The notes beneath the pieces are model-generated. The model ran no database searches. It saw nothing but the letters and a program-made list of their open reading frames with translations, and was not told the DNA's origin. The translations under genes and the position numbers were made by a program. From Anaerococcus sp. AGMB09787 (lineage in GTDB: Bacteria; Bacillota; Clostridia; Tissierellales; Peptoniphilaceae): a DNA stretch of 64,000 nucleotides. This document shows positions 28,544 to 37,601 of this stretch, one piece after another. The number at the start of each line of letters is the position of its first letter. Positions within the stretch are counted from its first letter, which is position 1. The stretch spans positions 1-64,000 of the forward strand of contig NZ_JAKZEY010000001.1 in the NCBI RefSeq assembly GCF_022808955.1, read 5' to 3'.

Positions 28544-29764
28544 ATGGAAGCTTTAATATGTACAGTAGGTACAGAAATTTTGTTAGGAAATATAGTTGAT
28601 ACAAATTCACAATATATAGCTCAAGCTTTAACTAATTATGGGATTAACCTATATAAGATGGTAACAGTCGGAGACAATCATGATAGGTTATACAAGGTTC
28701 TTAAGGAAGCTGACGGTACTTATGACTATGTATTTTTGACAGGAGGCCTAGGACCAACTGCTGATGATATAACCAAGGAAGTGGTAACAGAAGTTGTGGG
28801 TAAGACCAATGACACCTTTGTAGATGAAAGGTCTTATCAAAAATTAGTCGAGTATTTTGATGGAAATGCCAAGGCTGTTGAGATTAATAAAAAGCAGGCA
28901 GTCTTTCCTAGGGGAGCTATAGTATTAGAAAATAATTTTGGCACTGCCCCAGGAGCTATAGTGAAGTCCGATAAGGGAACATCTTTCTTTATCCTACCTG
29001 GTCCTCCTCGTGAGATGAAACCTATGTTTAATGATGAAGCGAGTAAGTATATAGAAAAGCAAAGCCTTATCAAAAACCTAGTAGTAAGGACAGATATTTG
29101 GGGCGAATGGGACCTAGCGACTAGAGTCGACCTATCTGGGACTAATCCTACAATAAGTCCTTATGTAACAGATGATGGGCCAATCCTTAGAATATCTGCT
29201 AAGGGCGCTGATGAAAAAGAAGTCGACAGGCTCCTTGAAAAAGGCCTAGATCTTGTTAAAAAAGACCTTGATAAGCATATAATATCAATAGATGGATCTA
29301 CATCAGCCAAGGTCTTGGTAGACATACTCAAGGAGAAAAAGGAAAGGGTAGCGACGGCTGAATCAATAAGCGGGGGACTTATAGCTTCATCTATTGTCGA
29401 TATAGAAGGGGCAAGTGAAGTCTTAAAAGAATCCTACATCACTTATTCCAATGAGGCCAAGGAAAACATCCTCGATGTTTCACATGAAACAATAGAAAAG
29501 TATGATGTAGTAAGTGAGGAAGTGGCCAGAGAGATGGTCCAAGGATTAAGAAATATTACAGAGGCAGACCTCTGCCTAGCCACCACCGGCTATGCTCATT
29601 TAGGCATAGCCTACCTAGGCATTATGTATAAGGATAAAATTTTAGTAAAGAAGTTTAAAGCTAAGGGAGATAGGAACAAGGTCAGGAGGTTTATCAAAAA
29701 TCGAATCCTTGACCTAGCTGTAGTAATTATGAGGGGAGACTATGAAGGTAATTTCGATATTTAA
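28544..29764 (+). CDS. cinA: CinA family nicotinamide mononucleotide deamidase / competence-damage inducible protein
   Basis: A 406-residue two-domain protein. The N-terminal MoCF/COG1058 domain (1-170) has CTVGTEILLGNIVDTNSQ and FLTGGLGPTADD. The C-terminal NMN deamidase domain (about 250-400) has ATAESISGGLIASSIVDI and ATTGYAH. It recycles NMN to nicotinate mononucleotide and may hydrolyse ADP-ribose. I chose the ATG at 28544 with AGGAGG 5 bases before it. An earlier in-frame ATG at 28517 would start one base before parS and is unlikely. A parS-like site lies in the C-terminal half, and the gene overlaps parA by 23 bases. Confidence 0.92.
   Translation: MEALICTVGTEILLGNIVDTNSQYIAQALTNYGINLYKMVTVGDNHDRLYKVLKEADGTYDYVFLTGGLGPTADDITKEVVTEVVGKTNDTFVDERSYQKLVEYFDGNAKAVEINKKQAVFPRGAIVLENNFGTAPGAIVKSDKGTSFFILPGPPREMKPMFNDEASKYIEKQSLIKNLVVRTDIWGEWDLATRVDLSGTNPTISPYVTDDGPILRISAKGADEKEVDRLLEKGLDLVKKDLDKHIISIDGSTSAKVLVDILKEKKERVATAESISGGLIASSIVDIEGASEVLKESYITYSNEAKENILDVSHETIEKYDVVSEEVAREMVQGLRNITEADLCLATTGYAHLGIAYLGIMYKDKILVKKFKAKGDRNKVRRFIKNRILDLAVVIMRGDYEGNFDI
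29476..29491. promoter_or_regulatory. parS-like site 3 (inside cinA)
   Basis: TGTTTCACATGAAACA, one base different from canonical parS, in the cinA coding sequence about 270 bases before parA. Confidence 0.75.
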
Positions 29765-30665
29765 TCAAAAGGGAGGAGTAGGCAAGACTACTAGTGTAGT
29801 TAACCTTTCTGTTGCCCTGAAAGATCTAGGGAAAAATATCCTAGTAATAGATATGGACCCCCAAGCCAATACAAGTACAGGTCTAGGCTTTGACAAGGGA
29901 GAGATAGAAAACACTTCCTACGACCTCTTCTATGAGCATAGGTTATTTAAGGAAGAAAAAATTAAAGACCAAACTCAAGGCGAAAATACAGGGGAGGACC
30001 AAGATCCTCTTATAGAAAATTCAAATGAGGAAGGTAAAGAAAAAGAAGAGCCTGATGAAGAGATTACAAAAACAGAGGCAAAAATTGACTTTAATCCCTA
30101 TATAAAAAAGAGCGCATCGGGAGTAGATGTTATAGTTTCTGAAGCCAACTTATCAGGACTTGAGGTAGAGCTAGTTATGCTTGATGAGCTATCAAGGCTT
30201 AATATTTTGAAAGATTTAATAAATGATCTTAAAGAAAATAGGGACTATGATTATATTTTGATAGATTGTCCACCTTCCCTAGGACTCCTTTCAATTAATT
30301 CCCTGGTGGCATCTGATTCTATAATTATTCCTATCCAGGCAGAATACTATGCCCTAGAAGGGGTTAGTGAGCTAATGAATACCTATAGGCTAGTAAAGGA
30401 ATCCTTAAATAACAAGCTAAATATAGAGGGAGTATTACTTACTATGTTTGATAAGAATAACGACCTATCTTATGAAGTCCTAGAGGAGGTTAAGTCCTAT
30501 TTTAAAAGAAAGGTCTTTAAAATAATGATACCAAGGGATGTAAAGCTTGCCGAAGCCCCATCTTATGGGAAGTCAATTATTGAATATGACAAGGAGGCCA
30601 AGGGGGCTTTAACCTATAACCTCTTAGCAAAAGAGCTAATAGAAAAGGAGGATATTCTTGACTAG
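29742..30665 (+). CDS. parA: Chromosome partitioning ATPase ParA/Soj
   Basis: A 307-residue Walker-type ATPase. The N-terminal deviant Walker A is KGGVGKTTS (about 10-18), followed by DMDPQANTSTGLGF and later YILIDCPPSLGLLS. The usual length is about 255. The extra length is an acidic, low-complexity insertion at about residues 68-117 (runs such as EEGKEKEEPDEE) between the second motif and the ANLSGLEVEL segment. With ParB and parS it positions the origins. It begins 23 bases before the end of cinA with a GAGGGGAG site, and it overlaps parB by 8 bases. Confidence 0.95.
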   Translation: MKVISIFNQKGGVGKTTSVVNLSVALKDLGKNILVIDMDPQANTSTGLGFDKGEIENTSYDLFYEHRLFKEEKIKDQTQGENTGEDQDPLIENSNEEGKEKEEPDEEITKTEAKIDFNPYIKKSASGVDVIVSEANLSGLEVELVMLDELSRLNILKDLINDLKENRDYDYILIDCPPSLGLLSINSLVASDSIIIPIQAEYYALEGVSELMNTYRLVKESLNNKLNIEGVLLTMFDKNNDLSYEVLEEVKSYFKRKVFKIMIPRDVKLAEAPSYGKSIIEYDKEAKGALTYNLLAKELIEKEDILD

Positions 30666-31539
30666 TAGGAAGACTCTGGGTAGGGGCCTCCAAGCCCTCA
30701 TACCAGAAACAAGAGAAAGTGAAAATAATCCATCAAACAAAGAAACTATACAAAGTATACCAATAAATCAAATCGACCCAAGGGATGACCAACCCAGGCA
30801 AAACTTTGATGAGGAAGCAATAGATAGTCTAGCCCAATCTATCAAGGAATATGGCCTTCTAAATCCTATTGTTCTTACCAAAGCTAATGGCTCAGATAAG
30901 TATCAAATCCTTGCCGGGGAGAGAAGGTATAGGGCTTCCAAGAAATTAGGTCTAGATAAAATTGATGCAATTGTTAGAGTATATAACAAGAAGGATGTTG
31001 ATATCCTATCCTTGATAGAAAATATCCAAAGGGAAGACCTATCAGCCTATGAAGAAGCCCTAGCCTACAAAAAATTGGTCGATGACTTTGCTATGACCCA
31101 AGATGAAATAGCCAAGACCATGGGTAAATCTAGGTCCTATATAGCCAACACTCTAAGGCTTTTAAGCTTAAGAAAAAAAGAGATAGAGGCCCTAGAGGAT
31201 AAGAAGATTTCTTCATCCCAAGCGAGAACCCTCCTTTCTATAAAGGATGATAAAAAAAGGGATGAGGCCTTGGAAGGCTTTATAGGAAAGAAGATTAACA
31301 TTAGGGATGTAGAAAAACTAAATAAGACCAAGAGAAAAAAAAACAAGAAACAATCCAAATCTGGCCTATCTGATATAGACAAGATCCTGCTTGAAGACTA
31401 TGAGGAGAAATTCATGGAGAGGGTAGGCTCAAGGGTCAAGATTGACAAGGATGGTAATACCTACAAGCTAATTATTGATTGTTTCACAGTAGAGGATATA
31501 GAAAATATTTATTGGAGGCTAGGCCATGGGGATTCTTGA
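30658..31539 (+). CDS. parB: Chromosome partitioning protein ParB/Spo0J (CTP-dependent clamp)
   Basis: A 293-residue protein. The N-terminal segment KTLGRGLQALIPE is the ParA-interacting peptide. A ParB/Srx CTPase domain follows (about 38-130) with GERRYRASKKLGL and ENIQREDLSAYEEA (the GERRxRA and ENIQR motifs). The helix-turn-helix MTQDEIAKTMGKSRSYIANTL (about 150) recognises parS. A C-terminal dimer domain completes it. It starts at TTG (30658), six bases after AAAGGAGG. Four parS sites are nearby. Confidence 0.95.
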   Translation: MTSRKTLGRGLQALIPETRESENNPSNKETIQSIPINQIDPRDDQPRQNFDEEAIDSLAQSIKEYGLLNPIVLTKANGSDKYQILAGERRYRASKKLGLDKIDAIVRVYNKKDVDILSLIENIQREDLSAYEEALAYKKLVDDFAMTQDEIAKTMGKSRSYIANTLRLLSLRKKEIEALEDKKISSSQARTLLSIKDDKKRDEALEGFIGKKINIRDVEKLNKTKRKKNKKQSKSGLSDIDKILLEDYEEKFMERVGSRVKIDKDGNTYKLIIDCFTVEDIENIYWRLGHGDS

Positions 31540-32086
31540 TATGAGAGTGGATGACTTCTTAAAAGAAGTAAAGAAACCCACAGCCAACCCAGGTGGTGGG
31601 TCAGTAGTAATTCTAATTGGTCTTATGGGAGTCAATCTACTAAGGATGATGGATAAGAAGGACTACAAGGACCTTGAAGATGCTGGTAGTGTTTCACGTG
31701 AAACATTTAATAGAATTGAAGAAAAACTAAGGTTTTTGGTAGAAGAAGATATTAGAAAGACAAAAGACCTTATAGAATCTTTTAAGAACAATACTACAAA
31801 CGAAGACTTGTTTATAGAAGCAGCTAGGGTCCAAATGGACTTTGTTGATACTATCTTGGAGGCTATGGAAGAGTCAAGCTTTATCCTAAAAAATGGCAAG
31901 GAATCCACCCTATCAGATGGAGAAATTGCCCTAAATATAATGAGGGATAGTATTAATTCTGCCCTACCTACAATCAAGATCAACCTAGACAATACATCCT
32001 ATACCTATGATTATGAGGGAAAGCTAGGAGAGGCAAGCAGGCTTTATGAAGCAGATAAGAAAATTATAGAAGGAAGGTTAAAATGA
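31526..32086 (+). CDS. Cyclodeaminase/cyclohydrolase family protein (FTCD_C-like)
   Basis: A 186-residue helical protein matching the formimidoyltetrahydrofolate cyclodeaminase family (PF04961-like). It begins with DDFLKEVKKPTANPGGGSVV, in which the PGGGSV turn is typical. Family members act on formimino-THF or methenyl-THF, but catalysis here is untested. GGAGG 7 bases before the ATG at 31526 supports this start, within the last 14 bases of parB. A perfect parS lies inside the gene. Its place in the par operon is conserved in some Tissierellia and Clostridia as far as I recall, but its connection to segregation is unclear. Confidence 0.8.
   Translation: MGILDMRVDDFLKEVKKPTANPGGGSVVILIGLMGVNLLRMMDKKDYKDLEDAGSVSRETFNRIEEKLRFLVEEDIRKTKDLIESFKNNTTNEDLFIEAARVQMDFVDTILEAMEESSFILKNGKESTLSDGEIALNIMRDSINSALPTIKINLDNTSYTYDYEGKLGEASRLYEADKKIIEGRLK
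31690..31705. promoter_or_regulatory. parS site 4 (perfect), inside the cyclodeaminase-like gene
   Basis: TGTTTCACGTGAAACA, identical to canonical parS, in the coding sequence immediately after parB. Confidence 0.95.
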
Positions 32087-32556
32087 CAGTCGTATATGTG
32101 ATAATGGCTATAATGGCTATCTTTATAATAGCAGAACTTGGCTTAATAAAGTCAATGAATGATAAGATAAGAAGGCAAAAACAAAGGTATGACCACTTGC
32201 TTAGGGGCAACAATCCAGACCTTAACTTGGAGGAGCTATTAGTAGAGTTAAATAAGCAAATAGAACAATCCAACAAGGATATGAGAACCATAGACCAAAG
32301 GTCCCTAGATGCCAAGGATACAACCATGGGGGCAGTAAGCCATATGGCTATAGTTCATTTTGATGCCTTTGAGGGCCAAAGTGGGGGACTTTCCTTCTCC
32401 CTATGTCTTCTTGATAACTTCCACAATGGGATTGTCCTTACCTCCCTTTACTCAAATGATGGGTCCAATGTCTATGTCAAGGAGATAATAAATGGGTCCG
32501 CTGAGAAAGAGCTTTCAGATAGCGAAAAAAAAGCTATAGAAAAGGCCAAGGGTTAA
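32083..32556 (+). CDS. DUF4446 family membrane-anchored protein
   Basis: A 157-residue protein with one N-terminal membrane helix (residues 3-20), a coiled-coil stretch (about 25-75) and a small globular domain containing the DUF4446 core AIVHFDAFEGQSGGLSFSL. It overlaps the previous gene by 4 bases. DUF4446 genes often sit beside parB in Firmicutes. The function is unknown; the topology suggests a membrane-bound partner facing the cytoplasm. Confidence 0.8.
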   Translation: MTVVYVIMAIMAIFIIAELGLIKSMNDKIRRQKQRYDHLLRGNNPDLNLEELLVELNKQIEQSNKDMRTIDQRSLDAKDTTMGAVSHMAIVHFDAFEGQSGGLSFSLCLLDNFHNGIVLTSLYSNDGSNVYVKEIINGSAEKELSDSEKKAIEKAKG

Positions 32557-32640
32557 TATTTTAACAATAGTTAATCTTTTTCTTTATTAGGGTATACTAT
32601 AAATAAGAAAATAAGAATCGATATCCATAAGGAGGATTAA

Positions 32641-33621
32641 ATGGCTCAAGGTATAATCGAAAATGCGAGAGAATCAATCACAGGCAAGAATCTAAAAATT
32701 GTTTTACCAGAAGGTAATGACCCAAGAGTATTGGAAGCTGCTTTAAGACATAAGGAAGACGGAATATTGACTCCTATAGTCCTAGGTGATCAAGGAGAAA
32801 TCCAAAAAACAGCAGACCAAGCTGGATTAAAACTTGGAGACCTAAAGATCATTAACCCTAAATACTATGAAGGATTTGAAGAACTTGTAGATGCCTTCGT
32901 AGAAGCAAGAAAGGGCAAAACTACTAGAGAAGAAGCAGAATTCCTACTAAGAACCAACCCTAACTACTTCGGAGTACTTTTAGTTAAGACAGGACTAGTA
33001 GATGGAATGGTATCAGGTGCTCGTCATACAACTGGAGATACTATAAGACCTGCCCTACAAATCATTAGAACCAAACCTGGTGTAAAGAGAGTATCAGGTA
33101 TCATGGTAATGGTAAGCCCTGAAGGTAAGCAACTAATCTTTGCAGATACTGCTGTAAATATAACCCTAGAATCTGACGAATTGGCAGAAGTTGCAATAGA
33201 GACAGCTAAGAGCGCAGAGACCTTTGGTATAGACCCATACGTTGCCCTACTATCATTCTCAACTCATGGATCAGCCCACCACGACTTAGCTACAAAGGTA
33301 GCTAAGGCTAAGGAAGTTGCAAAACAACTTGCACCTGACCTAAGAGTTGATGGAGAAATCCAATTCGATGCTGCTATAGATCCTGAAACAGCTAAGCAAA
33401 AAGCTCCTGATTCAGAAGTAGCAGGTAAGGCAAATGTCTTTATTTTCCCTGACCTACAAGCAGGTAACATTGGCTACAAGATAGCTCAAAGACTTGGTGG
33501 TTATAAGGCTCTAGGCCCAATACTACAAGGACTAAACGCACCTGTTAATGACCTATCTAGAGGATGTAGTGCCCAAGATGTTTATGACATTTGTATGATT
33601 ACAGCATCTCAAGCATTATAA
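32641..33621 (+). CDS. pta: Phosphate acetyltransferase
   Basis: A 326-residue Pta of the short Firmicutes type. It has LPEGNDPRVLEAALRH at the N-terminus, the phosphate/CoA-site signature RPALQIIRTKPG, and the C-terminal PVNDLSRGCSAQDVYDI. It interconverts acetyl-CoA and acetyl-phosphate, allowing ATP formation with acetate kinase, which is not in the window. A strong AAGGAGG site is 6 bases upstream and a plausible -10 TATACT is about 45 bases before the start. It ends at a terminator, so it is probably monocistronic. Confidence 0.95.
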   Translation: MAQGIIENARESITGKNLKIVLPEGNDPRVLEAALRHKEDGILTPIVLGDQGEIQKTADQAGLKLGDLKIINPKYYEGFEELVDAFVEARKGKTTREEAEFLLRTNPNYFGVLLVKTGLVDGMVSGARHTTGDTIRPALQIIRTKPGVKRVSGIMVMVSPEGKQLIFADTAVNITLESDELAEVAIETAKSAETFGIDPYVALLSFSTHGSAHHDLATKVAKAKEVAKQLAPDLRVDGEIQFDAAIDPETAKQKAPDSEVAGKANVFIFPDLQAGNIGYKIAQRLGGYKALGPILQGLNAPVNDLSRGCSAQDVYDICMITASQAL

Positions 33622-33635
33622 AATTAAATTACAAG

Positions 33636-33660
33636 GCGGATCTTCGGACCCGCTTTTTTA
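33636..33660 (+). terminator. pta terminator
   Basis: Stem GCGGATC / GACCCGC with a TTCG tetraloop (one A-C mismatch), followed by T6. Confidence 0.85.
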
Positions 33661-33734
33661 TTAAGTAAAACCACTTTGGAAAAGTATATATAAATGGGTA
33701 TATATATAATAGACTTAAGAAATGAGGAGATATA

Positions 33735-34043
33735 ATGGAAAAATTAAATTCAAATGACTTTAGAAAAAACGTTGAAAGTGGAGAAGGCCTATGCTTGGTA
33801 GATTTTTCAGCTACTTGGTGTGGTCCATGTAAGATGCAAGCTCCAGTACTTGAAGAGCTTGAAGCAGAAAAAGGATACACAATCTACTCAGTAGATGTTG
33901 ACGAATCAAATGATATAGCCGGTCAATACAATGTAAATGCAGTTCCTTCATTAATGATCTTTGAAAATGGTAGACTAAAGGATACCCTAGTAGGTTTCCA
34001 TTCAAAAGAAGCTTTAATTGAAGCGATGGAAAAGTATAAATGA
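33735..34043 (+). CDS. trxA: Thioredoxin
   Basis: A 102-residue thioredoxin fold with the active site ATWCGPCKMQAP (about residues 29-40) and the cis-Pro loop NAVPSLMIF. It reduces protein disulfides. The terminal ATGA overlaps the reductase-like gene by 4 bases, so the two form an operon. GAGGAG lies 6 bases upstream, and a -10-like TATAAT lies near 33706. Confidence 0.95.
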   Translation: MEKLNSNDFRKNVESGEGLCLVDFSATWCGPCKMQAPVLEELEAEKGYTIYSVDVDESNDIAGQYNVNAVPSLMIFENGRLKDTLVGFHSKEALIEAMEKYK

Positions 34044-34903
34044 GATATGATTTAGCAGTAATCGGCGCAGGTCCTGCAGGGCTTAGCGCCGCTTTAAATG
34101 CAAGCATTAGAAATAAATCAGTAATAGTCTTTGGCAAGGCTCCAGACTCCCTAGTTAAGTCTAACTCAATTAAAAACTACCTAGGCTTTCCTGATGTAAA
34201 GGGCTTAGACCTATACAATAGCTTTAAAAAGACCCTAGAACCATATGAAATCGAATATATCGAAGAAAGGGTCCAAACAGTCTATGCCATGGGATCCTAC
34301 TTTGCTCTAGAGATGAAAGATGGAGAAATGATAGAAAGCTCTGCAGTGGTAGTAGCATCTGGGATAGATCTTGGTAAGGACCTAGAAAATGAAGAAAAAT
34401 TCTTTGCCAAGGGAGTTAACTACTGCGCAACCTGTGATGCAGCCTTATATAGGGGAAAGGATGTAGTAGTTATAGGCTATAACGAAGAAAGTGTCGAAGA
34501 AGCCAACTTCACAGCAGAGATAGTAGGAAGCTTAACATATGTTAATATGTACAAGGAAGGCATAAGCCTCAATGAAAAAATAAAAGTAATCGAGGGTGAA
34601 AAACCAATTGGCTTTGAGGGAGATGACAAGGCTAATACCCTAACCTTTAAGTCAGGAAAACAAATCAAGGCCGAAGGATTCTTTATAATAAGAGATTCAT
34701 CCAAACCTCAAAGACTCTTGCCATCAGTCAAGCTAAAAGATGAGCATATAGCTATAGATGATTTGATGCAAACCAATATAAAGGGTCTCTTTGCCTGTGG
34801 AGATATAGTAGGTAAGCCTTATCAAATAATGAAGGCAGTAGGTCAAGGTCAGGTGGCAGGCCTCGAAGCGAGCAAATATATAACAAGCTTAAAAAATAAA
34901 TAG
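34040..34903 (+). CDS. Thioredoxin reductase-like flavoprotein lacking NADPH motifs (possible ferredoxin-dependent FFTR)
   Basis: A 287-residue TrxB homologue, shorter than the usual 310-320. The FAD motif GAGPAG is at residues 9-14, the redox-active CATC at 129-132 and the C-terminal FAD contact LFACGDIVGKPYQI near the end. The second nucleotide motif, normally GGGxSA, is IGYNEES here, and the HRRxxFRA NADPH-phosphate motif is absent. That pattern resembles the ferredoxin-dependent flavin thioredoxin reductases known from clostridia. It is coupled to trxA. Confidence 0.8.
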   Translation: MRYDLAVIGAGPAGLSAALNASIRNKSVIVFGKAPDSLVKSNSIKNYLGFPDVKGLDLYNSFKKTLEPYEIEYIEERVQTVYAMGSYFALEMKDGEMIESSAVVVASGIDLGKDLENEEKFFAKGVNYCATCDAALYRGKDVVVIGYNEESVEEANFTAEIVGSLTYVNMYKEGISLNEKIKVIEGEKPIGFEGDDKANTLTFKSGKQIKAEGFFIIRDSSKPQRLLPSVKLKDEHIAIDDLMQTNIKGLFACGDIVGKPYQIMKAVGQGQVAGLEASKYITSLKNK

Positions 34904-35079
34904 AACTTTCTAGAGAAATATTTATAAATATTGTGATTTTTTAAAAAAATATAGTAAAATATATAAATCAATAAGATAAACAAGGATGAAAATTAAAGTT
35001 AAAATATAAATTGTTTATATTGAAAAAAATCTACTTATTTGTAAAATAATATTAGACACCAATATTTCTAGGAGGAAGT

Positions 35080-35553
35080 ATGAAAGAGAACAATAACGAA
35101 TTTTTTGAATATAACAATTCTATCTTCTCAATGATTAGAGAAATTTCCCATAAAATTGACTTGTTACTTCAAGATACGGCAAATGAATTAAAACTAACAC
35201 CTTTACAACTAAAGATGATTATAATTCTCTATGCCAACAAGAACAAGGAAGTTTCCATAGGTAACCTAGGTAAGGCTATAGGCATTACTGGAGGCAACAT
35301 ATCTAATATATGTAAGAGACTTGAGAAGCAAGGATTTGTAAAAAGAAAAAGAAGTGAAGAAGACGAGAGAGTAGTAAACGTTGTTTTAACTGAAGAGGGA
35401 GATAGGGCTGCCAAGATGGTCAATGATTACTTTACTAGACTAGGCAAGGAACTCCCTGATAAAGATGTAAATGTAAATCTAAAGACAATTGTAAAAGAAC
35501 TAGGAGCGCTAGACATACTACTTGACAAGTATATTTCTAGGAGTGGTTTATAG
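35080..35553 (+). CDS. MarR family transcriptional regulator
   Basis: A 157-residue winged-helix regulator. The recognition helix region GNLGKAIGITGGNISNICKRLEKQG (about 67-91 in family numbering) is followed by the wing KRSEEDERVVNVVLTEEG. The stop codon abuts the ftsH ATG (TAGATG), so it is co-transcribed with ftsH and may control the unit. AGGAGG lies 7 bases upstream. The 176-base gap before it is very AT-rich and probably holds the promoter, but I cannot pick one with confidence. Confidence 0.85.
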   Translation: MKENNNEFFEYNNSIFSMIREISHKIDLLLQDTANELKLTPLQLKMIIILYANKNKEVSIGNLGKAIGITGGNISNICKRLEKQGFVKRKRSEEDERVVNVVLTEEGDRAAKMVNDYFTRLGKELPDKDVNVNLKTIVKELGALDILLDKYISRSGL

Positions 35554-37542
35554 ATGAACAAAGGAAATCAAGGCAAGAAACCCCTATTATATTACTGGTT
35601 GATTGCCATTATTATATTTATAGTAATACACTTTGCTCTAAGTCCTATAGCAGGAGGAGAAGTCTCTAAGGAAGTAAGTTACAGTCAATTTGTTGATATG
35701 ATAGAAAATGACCAAGTAACTGAAGTATCAAGAGATGAACAGCAATATACCTTCAAAGCCAAGGTAGATAATGAAGAGAAAGTATTTACAACAGGCTTGT
35801 GGTTTGATAGTGACATCACAGATAGACTTCTTGAGGCAAAGCAAAGAAACGACAAATTAATATTTAGCCAAGAGATAAAAACAAGGATGAACCCTTACCT
35901 ATCACTCTTTATCTCATCTATCTTGCCTTTACTTTTGATTTGGGTAATCTTCTACTTCGCATCAAGGTCGCTCACAAAGACCATGGGTGGCAGAGGTGGA
36001 GCCGACTTCATGAACTTCGGAAAATCCAATGCAAAAGTCTATGTAGAAAACAAAACAGGCAAGACCTTTAAGGATGTAGCCGGTCAAGAGGAAGCCAAGG
36101 ATAGCTTAAACGAAGTAGTAGACTTCCTCCATAGCCCAGGCAAGTATAAAGAAATAGGAGCTAAGGTACCGAAGGGAATCCTCCTAATTGGACCTCCAGG
36201 AACTGGTAAGACCCTACTAGCCAAGGCAGTAGCAGGAGAAGCCAAAGTTCCATTCTTCTCAATATCAGGTTCAGAATTTGTTGAGATGTTCGTAGGTATG
36301 GGAGCAAGCAAGGTTCGTGACCTATTCAAACAAGCCAAAGAAAAAGCCCCATGTATAGTATTCATTGACGAAATTGATGCTATAGGTAAAAAACGTGACG
36401 TCTCAGGATATTCAGGAAATGATGAGAGGGAACAAACCCTAAACCAACTCCTAAACGAAATGGACGGATTTGATGCGACAGAAGGAGTAGTCCTATTAGC
36501 AGCAACCAACAGACCAGAAATCCTAGACCCAGCACTAACAAGGCCAGGGCGTTTCGATAGGAGAGTAGAAGTTGAACTACCTGACCTAAAAGGTCGTGAA
36601 GACATCCTAAAAGTTCACGCCAAAAACATAAAACGTGAAGAGGACATTGACTACAACGAAATAGCCAAGAGAACAGCAGGAACATCAGGTGCCGACCTTG
36701 CAAACATAGTAAACGAAGGTGCCTTGAGAGCTGTAAGAGAAAATCGTAATAAGCTAACCCAAGCAGACCTAGAAGAATCAATCGAAACAGTAATTGCAGG
36801 TCAACAAAAGAAAAATGCTGTAATAAGCGATGATCAAAAGAGAATCATAGCCTACCACGAAGTAGGCCACGCCCTAGTAGCAGCAATTCAAACCCAAAAA
36901 ACCCCTGTAACAAAAATCACCATAGTACCAAGAACTGGTGGCGCCCTTGGTTACACAATGACAGTAGACAAGGACGAAAAATATATAATGACCAAGCAAG
37001 AACTATTTGATGAAATAGTAACATTTACAGGTGGTAGGTCAGCAGAAGAGCTAATCTTCAATACCAAGACAACTGGAGCTTCAAACGATATAGAAAGAGC
37101 TACAGCCCTTGCTCGTAACATGGTAACAATCTATGGTATGGATGAAGACTTCGACTTCATGCAACTAGAACAAATCGAAGGAAGATACCTAGGTGGCCAA
37201 AGAAGAAGCATAGTAAGCGATGGAACAGGCAACAAGGTTGACCAAAAAGTTGCCCAAATCATATCTAAGGCCCACATGAGAGCAATCGAGATCCTCAAGG
37301 AAAACATAGACAAACTTCACGAAATATCAGACTTCTTACTAAAAGAAGAAACAATAACAGGTGAAGAATTTATGGAGATCCTAAACAGGGGAAAAGAAGA
37401 TCCAATCATAGATGATAACGACAACGACGAAGAAATAAAGCCAATAGGCGAAGATGAAATAGTAAACAAAAGAGATATCCCACCAGTAGACGATAGTCCA
37501 ACTGATCTGGGAGAAAATATAAGTAAGACCCAAGCTAGATAA
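35554..37542 (+). CDS. ftsH: ATP-dependent zinc metalloprotease FtsH
   Basis: A 662-residue membrane AAA+ protease. Two N-terminal membrane helices (about 12-30 and 110-132) flank an extracytoplasmic domain. The AAA module has [17 protein letters not shown], the pore FVGMG, Walker B IVFIDEID and the [22 protein letters not shown]. The protease site is YHEVGHAL, with a later zinc-ligand Asp region. It degrades unassembled membrane proteins and regulators. The C-terminal tail is acidic. Confidence 0.97.
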   Translation: MNKGNQGKKPLLYYWLIAIIIFIVIHFALSPIAGGEVSKEVSYSQFVDMIENDQVTEVSRDEQQYTFKAKVDNEEKVFTTGLWFDSDITDRLLEAKQRNDKLIFSQEIKTRMNPYLSLFISSILPLLLIWVIFYFASRSLTKTMGGRGGADFMNFGKSNAKVYVENKTGKTFKDVAGQEEAKDSLNEVVDFLHSPGKYKEIGAKVPKGILLIGPPGTGKTLLAKAVAGEAKVPFFSISGSEFVEMFVGMGASKVRDLFKQAKEKAPCIVFIDEIDAIGKKRDVSGYSGNDEREQTLNQLLNEMDGFDATEGVVLLAATNRPEILDPALTRPGRFDRRVEVELPDLKGREDILKVHAKNIKREEDIDYNEIAKRTAGTSGADLANIVNEGALRAVRENRNKLTQADLEESIETVIAGQQKKNAVISDDQKRIIAYHEVGHALVAAIQTQKTPVTKITIVPRTGGALGYTMTVDKDEKYIMTKQELFDEIVTFTGGRSAEELIFNTKTTGASNDIERATALARNMVTIYGMDEDFDFMQLEQIEGRYLGGQRRSIVSDGTGNKVDQKVAQIISKAHMRAIEILKENIDKLHEISDFLLKEETITGEEFMEILNRGKEDPIIDDNDNDEEIKPIGEDEIVNKRDIPPVDDSPTDLGENISKTQAR

Positions 37543-37557
37543 AGGCTTGGGTTTTTC
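37528..37557 (+). terminator. ftsH terminator overlapping the stop codon
   Basis: ACCCAAGC / GCTTGGGT stem with an 8-base loop, then TTTTTCT. The 5' arm lies in the last codons of ftsH. Confidence 0.85.
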
Positions 37558-37601
37558 TATGGGTTTATTAAGAAATTTTCAATTTATAAGTCTTGATATC
37601 C

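Noticed and set aside
31480-31495. parS-like TGTTTCACAG near the end of parB
   Set aside because: Only one half-site matches; the other arm is absent.
33629-33880. Minus-strand frame covering the pta-trxA gap
   Set aside because: It overlaps the pta terminator and the antisense of trxA, with no recognisable motif or Shine-Dalgarno.
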